Positions 8,409 through 18,400 of a DNA stretch of 64,000 nucleotides are shown one piece after another. Source of the DNA: Holophagaceae bacterium (GTDB lineage: Bacteria > Acidobacteriota > Holophagae > Holophagales > Holophagaceae). The notes under the pieces were generated by a model. The model did no database searches. It saw only the letters and a program-made list of their open reading frames with translations, and was not told the origin of the DNA. Where the stretch lies: contig JAAXXS010000001.1 of assembly GCA_013334395.1 (NCBI GenBank), forward strand, positions 40,723 to 104,722. The letters run 5' to 3'. A program made the position numbers and the translations under genes. The number at the start of each line of letters is the position of its first letter. Position 1 is the first letter of the stretch.

Positions 8409-9312
8409 CCGCCACCACGCCACCCTCGCCATCATCGGTCTTCCCAACGCCGGCAAGTCCACCCTGCTGAACGCCCTGCTGGGCCAGAAGCTGGCGGCCA
8501 CCAGTCAGATCCCCCAGACCACCCGGACCCGGGTGCTGGGCGTCATCGACCGGGGCGACACGCAGCTGGCCTTCCTGGACACGCCGGGCATCCACCTGCC
8601 CAAGCACGCCCTCAACGAGCGCATGATGGCCCACGTGGAGCAGGCCCTCGAGGAGGCCGACATCGTCCTCTGGGTGGTGGATGCCGACGCCTACCTGGGC
8701 ACTGGCGAGCACGCGCTCGCCAAGCGCCTGCGCCGGCTGGAGCGACCCACCTACCTGCTGCTGAACAAGGTTGACCTGCTCTCCAAGGGCCGGCTCCTAG
8801 AGAAGATCGCCACCTACAAGGACCTGCTCCCCTTCAAGGAGATCGTGCCCATCGGCGCCAAGACCGGCCTGAACCTGGAGCCCCTTTGGGCGCTGCTGGA
8901 GCGGGACGCCACCCAGCCCGGCTGGCCCTACGCGGAGGAGGTCTTCACGGACCAGACCGAGCGGTCCCTGGCGGCGGAGTTCATCCGCGAGAAGGTGCTG
9001 CGCAAGACCCGCGAGGAAGTGCCCCACGGAGTGGCAGTGCTCATCGAGCAGTGGCTGGAACCCGGCGAGGCCGACTACCCGGAGGACATGGGTCCCGACG
9101 GCGTGTTCATCGCCGCGCGGATCGTGGTGGACCGCGACGGCCACCGGAAGATCCTGCTGGGCAGTGGCGGCGCCATGATCAAGGACATCCGCCAGAGCGC
9201 CCAGCGCGAGCTGAAGAAGCTGCTTCAGCGGCCTGTGCGGCTGGAGCTCTTCGTGAAGGCCGATGAGGGCTGGCGCGACCGGCCGGACCGCCTGGACCGC
9301 CTGCAGCTCTGA
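8401..9312 (+). CDS. era: GTPase Era (16S rRNA / 30S maturation)
   Basis: This 303-residue protein is a standard-length Era. G motifs are present: GLPNAGKST (G1), a Thr-rich switch (QIPQTTRTR), DTPGIH (G3) and LNKVDLL (G4). The C-terminal KH RNA-binding domain shows ILLGSGGAMIKDIRQSAQREL. Era binds the 16S rRNA 3' end during small-subunit assembly. The start is GTG 8401, overlapping lpxA by 8 bp, so it is probably translated from the same fabZ-lpxA mRNA. It converges with the carbonic anhydrase gene, with 7 bp between stops. Confidence 0.96.
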   Translation: MADRHHATLAIIGLPNAGKSTLLNALLGQKLAATSQIPQTTRTRVLGVIDRGDTQLAFLDTPGIHLPKHALNERMMAHVEQALEEADIVLWVVDADAYLGTGEHALAKRLRRLERPTYLLLNKVDLLSKGRLLEKIATYKDLLPFKEIVPIGAKTGLNLEPLWALLERDATQPGWPYAEEVFTDQTERSLAAEFIREKVLRKTREEVPHGVAVLIEQWLEPGEADYPEDMGPDGVFIAARIVVDRDGHRKILLGSGGAMIKDIRQSAQRELKKLLQRPVRLELFVKADEGWRDRPDRLDRLQL

Positions 9313-9319
9313 GCGTGCT

Positions 9320-9991
9320 CTAAATCGTGAGGTCCGTGCCCCGGTGGTCGGAGTCGAGGGGATCCAGCCCCTGGGTGCCGGTGATCGGGGCGTACTGCCC
9401 TCGGGCGGGATCGAAGGCGAAGACCTCGCCGGTCTCGATCTTGTAGACCCAGGCGTGCAGGTGGAGCATGCCGTTGGCCACGGCCTTCGCCACCGAGGGG
9501 TGCTTGCGCAGGTTGTCCACCTGGACGAGCACGTTCTCCTCCACGGTGGCATGGAGCAGGTCGCTGCCCTTCAGGTGGCCGTAGCTCTCCCACATGATCC
9601 GCTCCGTGGTGCGGCAGTGGGTCAGCCAGGCGCGGGTGGCCGGCAGCTCGCCCAGCTCGTCCGGGTTCAGCAGCGCTCGCATGGCGCCGCAGTTGGAGTG
9701 GCCGCAGATGATGATGTGCTTCACCTTCAGGGCGGCGACGGCAAACTCGATACCCGCGGCCATGCCGCCCATGCTCTCGTACGGCGGGATGAGGTTGCCG
9801 ACGTTGCGCAGAATGAAGAGTTCGCCGGGCTGCGTCTGCGTGATCAGGTTGGGACTGATGCGCGAGTCCGAGCAGGTGACGAAGAGCGTCTCCGGCGTCT
9901 GCTCGTTCTGGTCCAGCCGCTCGAACAGCTCCCGATGGGTGCTGAAGATCTGGGTCTGGAACTGGTGAATGCCTTGGACGAGCTTCTGCAT
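9320..9991 (-). CDS. Beta-class carbonic anhydrase
   Basis: The product (223 residues) reversibly hydrates CO2. Zinc ligands and the Asp-Arg dyad are visible: TCSDSRISPN (Cys, Asp, Arg) and ICGHSNCGAM (His, Cys). GELFILRNVGNLIPP and GIEFAVAALKVKHIII are family signatures. No signal peptide is seen, so it is likely cytoplasmic. It stands alone between era (convergent) and the ABC ATPase gene on the same strand, 31 bp downstream of it in the window sense. Confidence 0.94.
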   Translation of the reverse strand: MQKLVQGIHQFQTQIFSTHRELFERLDQNEQTPETLFVTCSDSRISPNLITQTQPGELFILRNVGNLIPPYESMGGMAAGIEFAVAALKVKHIIICGHSNCGAMRALLNPDELGELPATRAWLTHCRTTERIMWESYGHLKGSDLLHATVEENVLVQVDNLRKHPSVAKAVANGMLHLHAWVYKIETGEVFAFDPARGQYAPITGTQGLDPLDSDHRGTDLTI

Positions 9992-10022
9992 CCGAGCATC
10001 TTACCCCGGGTAGGCCCCTGTG

Positions 10023-10754
10023 TCAGAGACTCAGGCGGGCCATGTGCTCTTCGGGCGTGATGGGGGTGTTGGGCTCGTCGTGGATGATCTTGCCGTCCCG
10101 GAGCTTCACGATGCGATGGGCATGCCGGGCGATGTCCTCCTCGTGGGTCACGAGGATGATGGTGTTGCCCTTCTGGTAGAGGTCCTCGAAGAGGGCCATG
10201 ATCTCGATGCTGGTCTTGGAGTCCAGGGCGCCCGTGGGCTCGTCCGCCAGCAGGATGGAGGGCTCGTTCACCAGGGCCCGGGCGATGGCCACGCGCTGAC
10301 GCTGGCCGCCGGAGAGCTGGTTGGGCATGTGGTCGCTGCGGGTGCCGAGGCCGACGTTTTCCAGGGCTCGCTGAGCCATCTCATGGCGCTCATGGGGTGT
10401 CTTCCCTGCGTAGATGAGGGGCAGCTCAACGTTCTGTAGCGAGGTGGTGCGGGCCAGCAGGTTGAAGGTCTGGAAGACGAAGCCGATCTCTTCGTTCCGG
10501 ATCTGGGCGAGGTTGTCATCGCTCATGGCCGAAGCCAGCTTGCCGTTCAGCTCGTAGGTGCCGGCCGTCGGCGTGTCGAGGCACCCGATGATGTTCATCA
10601 TGGTCGATTTCCCGGAGCCGGAAGGGCCCATGATCGCCACGTACTCGCCCCGCTGGATGCCCATGGAGACACCATCCAGAGCCCGCACCTCCATGTCGCC
10701 CATCTGGTAGACCTTGGTGATGTCGGTGAGTTGGATCAGGGGCGAATCGGCCAT
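10023..10754 (-). CDS. ABC transporter ATP-binding protein, LolD/MacB type
   Basis: This 243-residue ATPase shows Walker [11 protein letters not shown]-loop FVFQTFNLL, signature [15 protein letters not shown], Walker [14 protein letters not shown] and H-loop VTHE. The LLAR/VELPL region and TGALDSKTS follow the MacB/LolD subfamily, which exports lipoproteins, peptides or drugs. No permease gene is adjacent, so the partner must be elsewhere. ATG 10754 (MADSPLIQL) is preferred because GAGG lies about 6 bp upstream; the track start at 10790 adds 12 residues and has no clear ribosome site. Confidence 0.9.
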   Translation of the reverse strand: MADSPLIQLTDITKVYQMGDMEVRALDGVSMGIQRGEYVAIMGPSGSGKSTMMNIIGCLDTPTAGTYELNGKLASAMSDDNLAQIRNEEIGFVFQTFNLLARTTSLQNVELPLIYAGKTPHERHEMAQRALENVGLGTRSDHMPNQLSGGQRQRVAIARALVNEPSILLADEPTGALDSKTSIEIMALFEDLYQKGNTIILVTHEEDIARHAHRIVKLRDGKIIHDEPNTPITPEEHMARLSL

Positions 10755-10884
10755 CGGAACCTCGAAGGACCCCGCTGGGTCCTGCTTCATCTTCGCAGAA
10801 CTCCCGGGACAGGTTTAGGAGCGGGCTGTGTTTCCCGTTACAATTCCCGCTCACCCGTCCTCAGCCTATAGGTAACGATTCCCG

Positions 10885-13515
10885 ATGATTGCCTCCCTGT
10901 TTCTCGCCCTGGGTCGTCCTCTGCTGCGCCTGCGCTACCGGCTGCGCGCCGAGGGCCTCGAGGAACAGTCCCCCCGGTCGGGGGCGGGCACGCTGTTCGT
11001 GGCAAACCACCCGACCCTGGTGGATCCGTTCCTGCTGCTCACCACCCTTGCGCCGCGCTTTGCGCCGATCCTGGTGGCTGGGCGGGATCATGCCGCTTCA
11101 CTGCCGCTCCGCTTGCTCGCCCGGCTGCTGGGCGCCCGGGCCCTGCCGGATCCTTCGGACCTCGGCGACCGCTGCCGACCCGCGCTGGAGGTCGAGCTGG
11201 CTACGCTCGCCGCCCAGCTGGCCGCGGGCCGCAACCTGTTGCTCTTCCCCGGCGGGCGGCTGGCCCGCCAGCGCACCGAGGACTACGCCGACAACAGTGT
11301 CGTGGAGGCCATCCTCCGCCAGGCCCCCGGCGCCAGGGTCGTGACGGTGCGGCTGCAGGGCCTGTGGGGCAGTCGCTTCAGCGCTGCGGCAGGGACTCGG
11401 CCGAGGCTGGGGCTCCAGCTGCTGAAGAGCGTGTTCTACCTCTGCGCGAACGGCCTGTTCTTCATGCCGCGGCGGGACGTCCGTCTGGTGCTGGAGGAGG
11501 CCCGGGACCTGCCCCTGGAGCAGGGGCGGTCCGCCCTCAATCGGGCTCTGGAAGGGGCGCTCAACCGGGAGGCCACGGCCCGCACCTTTGTTCCCTACCG
11601 GTTCTGGCGGAACCATGCTCCCCGCACCCTGCCGGAGCCGCCCCGACCCCGGGTCGAAGGGAACACCCGCTCGGTGCCCACCCAGGTGCGCGACGCAGTC
11701 CGCCACCACCTGCAGGCGGTCACGGGCCACGCCGAGATCCAGGACACCCAGACCCTGGTGGGCGATCTGGGCCTGGACGCCCTGGGCCACCGCGAGCTCG
11801 AGCTCTGGATCCAGCGGGCCTACGGCTACACCTGCGGCGACCCAGCCTCCCTGCAGACCGTGGGGGATGTGCTCCTGGCCGCCACGGGTGCCGCAGTCTC
11901 CCTGCGCCAGGGTGAGCTGAAGGCCGTGCCCCACGCCTGGTTCCACACCCGGACGGACCTGCCCATTGAGATGCCCGAGGGCGACACCATTCTCGAGGTC
12001 TTCCTCAAGCAGGCCCGGCGGGATCCCCGCCGCGTCGTGATGGCGGACCAGGCGGGCGGCGTCAAGACCTACCGGGACGTGATCACGGCGATCATGGTGC
12101 TGAAGCCTCTCTTCGAGCGCCTGGAGGGCACCCACGTGGGGCTGATGCTGCCGGCCTCGGGTGGCGCCAGCATCATCTACCTGGCCCTGCTCTTCGCGGG
12201 CAAGACGCCGGTGCTGGTGAACTGGACCGCAGGCGCGCGCAGCATGGCCTTCGGACTCGATCTGGTGGGGGTGCGGCACGTCATCACCGTGTCCACGCTC
12301 GTGAACCGGCTGGATGCGCAGGGCGTGGACCTGTCCGCCGTGAAGGATCGCCTGCTGCTGCTGGACGAGGCCGGCAAGAAGATCTCCCTGCCGACCAAGC
12401 TGGCAGCGGCCTTCCGGGCCCGCTTCAACTGGGCCTCCCTGGTGCCGGAGAAGGCGCCCGCCACCGCGGCGGTGCTGTTCACCAGCGGCAGCGAGAGCTA
12501 CCCCAAGGCCGTGCCCCTGAGCCACGGCAACATCCTGGCGAACATCCGCGACGCGGCCCTGGCCCTCCACTTCCGGGAGGACGAGCGGGTCATGGGCTGC
12601 CTGCCGCCCTTCCACGCCTTCGGCCTGACCACCACCACCATCCTGCCGCTCCTGCTGGGCCTGCGGGTGGTCTACCACCCCAACCCCACCGAGGGGCGCA
12701 TGCTGGCCCGGATCATCGAGGCCTACCACGCCACCATGCTCGTGGGCACGCCCACCTTCCTCGGGGGCATCCTGCGCATGGCGGAAGACCGCCACCTGGA
12801 ATCGCTCCGCGTCGTCGTGTCGGGCGCCGAGAAGTGTCCCGACTCGATCTATGCGACCCTCGCCCGGCGCTGGCCAAGCTGCACGGTCCTCGAGGGCTAC
12901 GGCATCACCGAGTGTTCTCCGGTGGTCTCCGTCAACCGCGAGGAGGATCCCCGCCATGGCACCATCGGAAAGCCGCTGCTCTCGGTGACGTGGTGCATCG
13001 TGGACCTGGACACTGGCCTCCGCGTGGAGCCCGGTCAGCCCGGCATGCTCCTGGTCAAGGGGCCCAGCATCTTCGGGGGCTACCTCAACCCGGACGTGGA
13101 CTCTCCCTTTGAGACCTTTGAGGGCAGCTCCTGGTATCGCACCGGCGACCTGGTGCGGCAGGACCGGGGCGTGCTCGTGTTCGCCGGCCGCCTCAAGCGC
13201 TTCGTGAAGCTGGGAGGCGAGATGGTGTCCCTTCCCGCCATCGAGGAAGCCCTGTCCCGCCGCTTCCAGGGCGAGGACGAGACCGAGCCCGTCCTGGCGG
13301 TGGAGGCCTCGCCCGAGGAACTCAACCCGGACCTGATCCTGTTCTCGGTGGCCGGCATCGGCCGCGATGATGCCAATGCCGTCATCCGCGCGGCGGGCCT
13401 GTCGTCCCTGCACAACATCCGCGTGGTGCGCCACATCGACCAGATCCCCACCCTGGGCACGGGCAAGACCAACTACCGGGCGCTGAAGGAGCTGCTGGGC
13501 GAGGCGCCGTCCTAG
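10885..13515 (+). CDS. Trifunctional-like fusion: PlsC acyltransferase / ACP-like domain / AMP-dependent acyl ligase
   Basis: The 876-residue protein resembles Aas-type enzymes that activate fatty acids and acylate lysophospholipids. Residues about 1-255 are a PlsC-like acyltransferase with the HX4D motif in NHPTLVDP; the FPEGTR block reads LFPGGRLAR. Residues about 265-335 look like an acyl-carrier-protein domain (DLGLDALGHRELELW), but the Ser that would carry phosphopantetheine is Ala. Residues about 360-876 are an adenylate-forming ligase with LFTSGSESYPKAVPLSH, EGYGITECSP, YRTGDLV and a C-terminal Lys in GTGKTNYR. A central ACP-like domain is not part of E. coli Aas. It converges with the thiolase gene 5 bp away. 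Confidence 0.85.
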   Translation: MIASLFLALGRPLLRLRYRLRAEGLEEQSPRSGAGTLFVANHPTLVDPFLLLTTLAPRFAPILVAGRDHAASLPLRLLARLLGARALPDPSDLGDRCRPALEVELATLAAQLAAGRNLLLFPGGRLARQRTEDYADNSVVEAILRQAPGARVVTVRLQGLWGSRFSAAAGTRPRLGLQLLKSVFYLCANGLFFMPRRDVRLVLEEARDLPLEQGRSALNRALEGALNREATARTFVPYRFWRNHAPRTLPEPPRPRVEGNTRSVPTQVRDAVRHHLQAVTGHAEIQDTQTLVGDLGLDALGHRELELWIQRAYGYTCGDPASLQTVGDVLLAATGAAVSLRQGELKAVPHAWFHTRTDLPIEMPEGDTILEVFLKQARRDPRRVVMADQAGGVKTYRDVITAIMVLKPLFERLEGTHVGLMLPASGGASIIYLALLFAGKTPVLVNWTAGARSMAFGLDLVGVRHVITVSTLVNRLDAQGVDLSAVKDRLLLLDEAGKKISLPTKLAAAFRARFNWASLVPEKAPATAAVLFTSGSESYPKAVPLSHGNILANIRDAALALHFREDERVMGCLPPFHAFGLTTTTILPLLLGLRVVYHPNPTEGRMLARIIEAYHATMLVGTPTFLGGILRMAEDRHLESLRVVVSGAEKCPDSIYATLARRWPSCTVLEGYGITECSPVVSVNREEDPRHGTIGKPLLSVTWCIVDLDTGLRVEPGQPGMLLVKGPSIFGGYLNPDVDSPFETFEGSSWYRTGDLVRQDRGVLVFAGRLKRFVKLGGEMVSLPAIEEALSRRFQGEDETEPVLAVEASPEELNPDLILFSVAGIGRDDANAVIRAAGLSSLHNIRVVRHIDQIPTLGTGKTNYRALKELLGEAPS

Positions 13516-13520
13516 GGCAG

Positions 13521-14663
13521 CTAGGGCAGGGTCTCGATCAGCAGGGCCAGGCCCAGGCCTCCGCCGATCCCGAGGGTGGCCACGCCCAGGCCGCCGCCGC
13601 GCCGCCGCAGCTGATGGATCAGGGTGCAGAGGATGCGGGCGCCCGTGGCGCCGATGGGGTGCCCCAGTGCCACCCCGCCCCCGGCCACGTTCAGGCGGTC
13701 CAGCGGCAGCCCCAGCGCTCGCTGGCAGACAAGCAGCTGGGTCGAGAAGGCCTCGTTCAGCTCCCAGAGGTCGATGTCGGCCACGGTCATCCCGTGGGCG
13801 GCCAGCAGGCGCTGCACCGCCGGCACGGGGGCCTCCCCCATGTCCAGGGGATCCACGCCCGCCTCGCTCCAACCCCGAATCCGCGCCAGGGGCCTCGCGT
13901 CGCCGGCGTGTTCGTGGCGACCCAGCAGCAAGGCGGCGGCGCCGTCCGAGAGGGCCGAGGCATTGCCAGCGGTGATCTGGCCCTCAGGGTCGAAGACCGG
14001 AGCCAGGCGGGCCAGGCGCTCCGGCGTGACCTCGGGCCGGACGCACTCGTCATGGTCCAGGGCCGGATGGGCGACCAGCTCGGCCTCAAAGCTCCCCTGG
14101 GCCGCGCGTCGGTGGCTCTCGGCGGCCCAGGCATCGGCCTCCAGTCGCGTGATCCCGCGTTTTTTCGCCAGTTGCTCGATGGTCTCGCCCATGAGCAGTC
14201 CCGTCACCGGGCAGCGCAGGCCATCCTGGTGCATGACGTCCGGCAGCTGGCGGTGCCCCATGCGGAAGCCCCAGCGCAGCCCCGGCACCAGGTGGGGGGT
14301 GTCCGACATGGCCTCGCTGCCGCCAGCCAGGACCGGACCCGAGCTGGGCTCCGCCAGCTGCTGGGCGGCGAGGATGACGGTCTGGAGGCTCGAGCCGCAG
14401 GCCATGTTGACCGTGAAGGCGGCGGTGTCCTGGGACAGCCCGGCCCGGAGCGCCAGGGTGCGGGCAGGGTTCATTCCCTGGGTGTGGCTGCGGGCCATGC
14501 CCCAGAGCAGGCGGCCGGGGCGGGGCAGGGAAGGGTCCACGGTGAGGGCGTCCACCACGGCCTGGCCAAGCGGGACGGCGCCCTGTCCCGCCAGGCTGCC
14601 GCCATAGCTGCCCTGGGGCAGCCGGCGGGCGGCCAGGATGAGCACGTCACCCCGGGTCTTCAT
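13521..14663 (-). CDS. Thiolase-family protein (acetyl-CoA acetyltransferase-like) lacking the second catalytic Cys
   Basis: This 380-residue protein has the thiolase fold. The nucleophilic Cys is present in VNMACGSSLQ, as are NEAF and the catalytic His in GGGVALGHPIGATGAR. The C-terminal motif normally reads CIGGG with the Cys acting as base; here it reads TLGIGGGLG (codon GGG), so the second catalytic Cys is Gly. Either the enzyme has altered activity or it has lost thiolytic function. ATG 14663 overlaps the stop of the upstream SanA-like gene by 4 bp (ATGA). No beta-oxidation partners are adjacent, although a 3-hydroxyacyl-CoA dehydrogenase homologue, also degenerate, occurs at 30 kb. Confidence 0.85.
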   Translation of the reverse strand: MKTRGDVLILAARRLPQGSYGGSLAGQGAVPLGQAVVDALTVDPSLPRPGRLLWGMARSHTQGMNPARTLALRAGLSQDTAAFTVNMACGSSLQTVILAAQQLAEPSSGPVLAGGSEAMSDTPHLVPGLRWGFRMGHRQLPDVMHQDGLRCPVTGLLMGETIEQLAKKRGITRLEADAWAAESHRRAAQGSFEAELVAHPALDHDECVRPEVTPERLARLAPVFDPEGQITAGNASALSDGAAALLLGRHEHAGDARPLARIRGWSEAGVDPLDMGEAPVPAVQRLLAAHGMTVADIDLWELNEAFSTQLLVCQRALGLPLDRLNVAGGGVALGHPIGATGARILCTLIHQLRRRGGGLGVATLGIGGGLGLALLIETLP

Positions 14664-15343
14664 GGGGCGGGATCCCAGTCATCGGGGGTCGGTTCCCGGG
14701 GGCCGAGGCGGGCATCCGGGGGGAACCAGGCATTCCAGCGGGCCAGATGCCGGGCGACGTATTCTCGCCCCCAGAACCTCATTCGGCTCGTCCAGGGCCA
14801 GTCGTCAGTCCGGGCCGGGACGCCCCAGGCCTGAAGGCCGATCTGGTCCGCCAGGTAGAGGGCCCGGGGAAGATGGAAGTCCGAGGTCACAATCACCGCC
14901 TGACGCTGACCGAACACGACCTGGGCGCGCCGGAGGCTGTCCCAGGTGCGCAGGCCGGCGTAATCGCTGACGATGCGGGTGGGCGGCACCCCCTGCCGGA
15001 TCAGCCAGCGGCGCATGGCCTGGGGCTCGTTGTAGGTGGGATGGCGGTTGTCTCCGGACACCAGGAACCAGCGCACCTTGCCAGTCCGGTAGAGGCCATG
15101 AGCGGTGCGCAGCCGTCCCTCCAGGATCGACGTGGGCTCACCATCCCCATAGACACCGGCTCCGAGCACCAGCACCGGCCCACCCACCACGGGCAACTGG
15201 TCGGCGGGATAGACCTGCAAATGGTGCATGGCGGGGAACCTAACCAGGGTCCAGAGCAGATCTCCGAGGAGGGCCAGCGCTGGGACCAGGATCAGGGGCC
15301 ACCGGTGCTGCCGGCAGCGATGAAGGAAGGCGGAGATGGACAT
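14660..15343 (-). CDS. SanA/YdcF family (DUF218) membrane-anchored protein
   Basis: The 227-residue product has an N-terminal membrane anchor (WPLILVPALALLGDLLW) followed by a DUF218 domain. Typical blocks are VLVLGAGVYGDGEPT, RLRTAHGLYRTGKV, LVSGDNRHPTYNE, GLRTWDSLRRAQVVF and VTSDFHLPRAL. E. coli members (SanA, YdcF, ElyC) act in envelope integrity or peptidoglycan metabolism, but the biochemical role is not settled. It is translationally coupled to the thiolase homologue. Its start lies 79 bp from the divergent lipoprotein gene. Confidence 0.85.
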   Translation of the reverse strand: MSISAFLHRCRQHRWPLILVPALALLGDLLWTLVRFPAMHHLQVYPADQLPVVGGPVLVLGAGVYGDGEPTSILEGRLRTAHGLYRTGKVRWFLVSGDNRHPTYNEPQAMRRWLIRQGVPPTRIVSDYAGLRTWDSLRRAQVVFGQRQAVIVTSDFHLPRALYLADQIGLQAWGVPARTDDWPWTSRMRFWGREYVARHLARWNAWFPPDARLGPREPTPDDWDPAP

Positions 15344-15422
15344 CGTGAGTTAGCATAGACCTTTCGTCCGCCAAGACCCACGGACCTCCGTTCCCTTTCG
15401 AGACTTCCATCGAGACCCGTTG

Positions 15423-18400
15423 ATGATCATGCGCCTCCGTTCCGCCGTCGTCCTCTCCCGGACCCCCCTTGCCGGCACCCTCCAGGTACTGGCGCCGCTG
15501 GCGCTTGTCCTCGCCGCTGGCAGCACGGGCTGCTTCCGGGCCACGGGGATCTCCCGGCCCGACGTGGTGGTGGAGGAGATTGCGGCGACCGGAGGCGACC
15601 GGGTCTCGGGCCTGAAGGCCACCGCCGGCCCTGGGGACTATTATCTGGGCAATGATAGCGTCCACCTCGCCGTGGATGGCGCGGTCTACGGGGACCGCGA
15701 AGGCCAGCTGGGTTCGCCCTCGGGGGGCGCCATCCTGGATGTGGGCTCCATCGCTCTGGACCAGAGCTTCCACCGGGTTTCCATGCCCACCGACCTGGTG
15801 GAGCGGCTGGGTCTGGTGGCCAATCAGGATCCAGACCTGCCCGTGATCATCGATCGGTTCATTCCCTCCTCCAACAGCGCCTCGGTCTACCTTGAGATGC
15901 AGGGGGGATTGCTGGACACGAAGGGCAAGCTGGGCGCGGCCAAGGATGCCCAGGGCCGGGTCACGGGGGTCTCGCTGGTGCACCGGATCACCCTGAACAA
16001 GGCCGATGGCTTCTTCCTGCTGGAGACCACGCTGACCAATGGGAGCGGGGCGACCCTCCCGCTGCGCAATGTCGGGGACTACCTCTCCCAGCGGGGAGGC
16101 GGCCTCCGCTTCGTGGTGCCTGCTGTCTCTACCTTCGCGGGCGCACCGCTCAGCACGTGGGGGGTCGAAATCCCGGGTTCGGACTTCTCCGCCCCGCTGA
16201 CCACCAGCGTGGTCGCCCCCATGGTCGGCCTCATGGGCGCCGAGTCGGCCGACAACACCAGCGACTACCACGCTTCCCTGGGCATTCTCCCGCTGGATGT
16301 CGATGGCGTCCTGGTCGCCTCGGATCCGCAACAGGCTCTCACGGAAAACCGCCCTAAGTTCCCTGCTCGGCTCGTGGTGGGCAGCCCCGCGGTGGCCAAC
16401 CTTGCGGCGGGCCAGTCGGTCAGCTACCGTCGCCGGCTCTACGTCGTCGGCGGGTCCAGCTACGTCGGCTCCCTGCCGGCCCAGACCACCACGGTCTTCA
16501 CCCTGATGACCCAGGCCAGGGCCGGGTTCCGGACCGAGGATGTGGGGTATCTGGCCTACACCAGCTTCGGGACCGCGGTCCGTGGCGGCCCGCGCCAGGC
16601 GGAGTTCAAGTTCGAGCGCTACACCTACACCGGTAGCCAGGCCTTCAACCTGGCCGATCCGGCCAACCCGGCCAACCAGCCCGCCAACTGGCGCCTGGAG
16701 CGGGTGGAGTGGCGGGAACCTACCGACATCTCCGCCGGCATCTCCAGCATCGGGATGTTCCTTCCCGTCATCCCCGATGGCACCAGTGGGCTTTCGCAGC
16801 GCTACCGGATCACGGCCCGAAACAGCCTCCAGCAGAGCAGCCCGCTCTATCTGGGAACGAACGCCCTGGATACCACCCGTCCCGCCCTGGCCACGCCGGT
16901 GACTCCATCCAAGACCCAGAACTGGTCGGTGCTTGAGCCCCTCAGCCCCGAGCGGGACGAGGTCCTGGACGCTTCGGGGAACATCCTCCGGCAGACCCAG
17001 ACCGCCCACACCTTCTCGGCCCGGCAGTCCGGCACGCTGGAATTCGGGGGCATCAACCCGCTGCGGATCACCCTCCAGGGCGTGGGTGTCGCTGACCCAA
17101 GTTCCCAGCGCATCCGTCGGCTCGCCAGTGCCTACAACGAGATCTACAAGGGCAAGTTGCCCGTTGGAACGAACTACGGTTCCTACCAGTACACCGCAGG
17201 GAATCAGGTCTTTGGCACGGCCTTCGGGTCCACGGCAGCCTCCACGGTGATGTCCTTCCCTGCCGGGGACTACGTTGCCTATGCCACCCGGGGCCCCCTC
17301 TCCCACCTGGACTCCCTGCCGGTGAAGGCCTTCGACGGCCAGACCAACAACGTCCACGGCTTCGTGGTGACTCCGCCCACCCTTCCCACGGGCTGGACCA
17401 GCTTCGATGTGCCGGGACCCACCCAGGTCACCACGGGCGGCTTCAACCCTGGTGAGTTGCTCAGCTCTGCTGTGGCCGAGGGCATTCAGGTCGTCACCCG
17501 CACCGAAGAAGACGCCCTGACCGATCCCACCGCCCTCCAGGTGGAGTTCCGTTCGGAGATCGACAACACGCTCCTGGTCAGCGATGTCCAGCGGGTGCCC
17601 ATCGGCAGCGATCCCTTCGTGATCGGCGCCCGCAGCGCCTCCCTCAGCGATGGCTTCACCACCGCCCTCTTCACGCCCGCCCCCACCACCGATCGCAATG
17701 GCGGCGCGCGCCCCTCCAAGGGGTGGAACCTGGCCGACTTCATCACCCAGGCCGAAGGTGGCTACACCATCATCCACCGGCCGCGCGGCCCCGTCGGCCT
17801 GTTCACAGCTCGCGGCTTCAGCCGCACCGTGGCCCTGGGCACCGGGGTCAACGCCTGGTGGAACGCGACGGGTCCGGCCTCGCTCGGCAAGCGACTCGGG
17901 GACTTCGACGCCCTGGAGCTCCTGCGTGCCGAGGGCTTCGATCCCACCAACCCCACGGCCTGGGCGACTGAGTTCAACGCGGTTCGCGATGACTGGTATG
18001 CCCTCCTCAACCAGCAGACGCCGACGGCCTTCACCAAGGGCCTGGGGCTCTCCTCGGCCCGCTACAGCCTGGACACGCCGGTGGGTCTCGCCAGGACCTA
18101 CCTGAAGATCGGGACATCGACGCTCAGCCAAGGCTCCCTCACCCCGGTGCTCACGGCCCTCCGCAGCGGTGCTGCGGTGGCCTCCACGGGTCCCATGCTC
18201 GAGGTCTCGGTGAGCGGGGTTGGACCGGGTGGTCTGGTGGCGGGTCCCGTGGCCAGCGTGTCTGTGACGATCGCCCTCTACGCGCCAGACTGGGTGCCCG
18301 TGGACGAGGTCCGCGTGGTGGTGAATGGCTCGAGCACGCCCATCCCGGTGCCCCTTGGCAGCTTCACGGCCTCCGCGACCGACTTCCGGCTCCGGACGGC

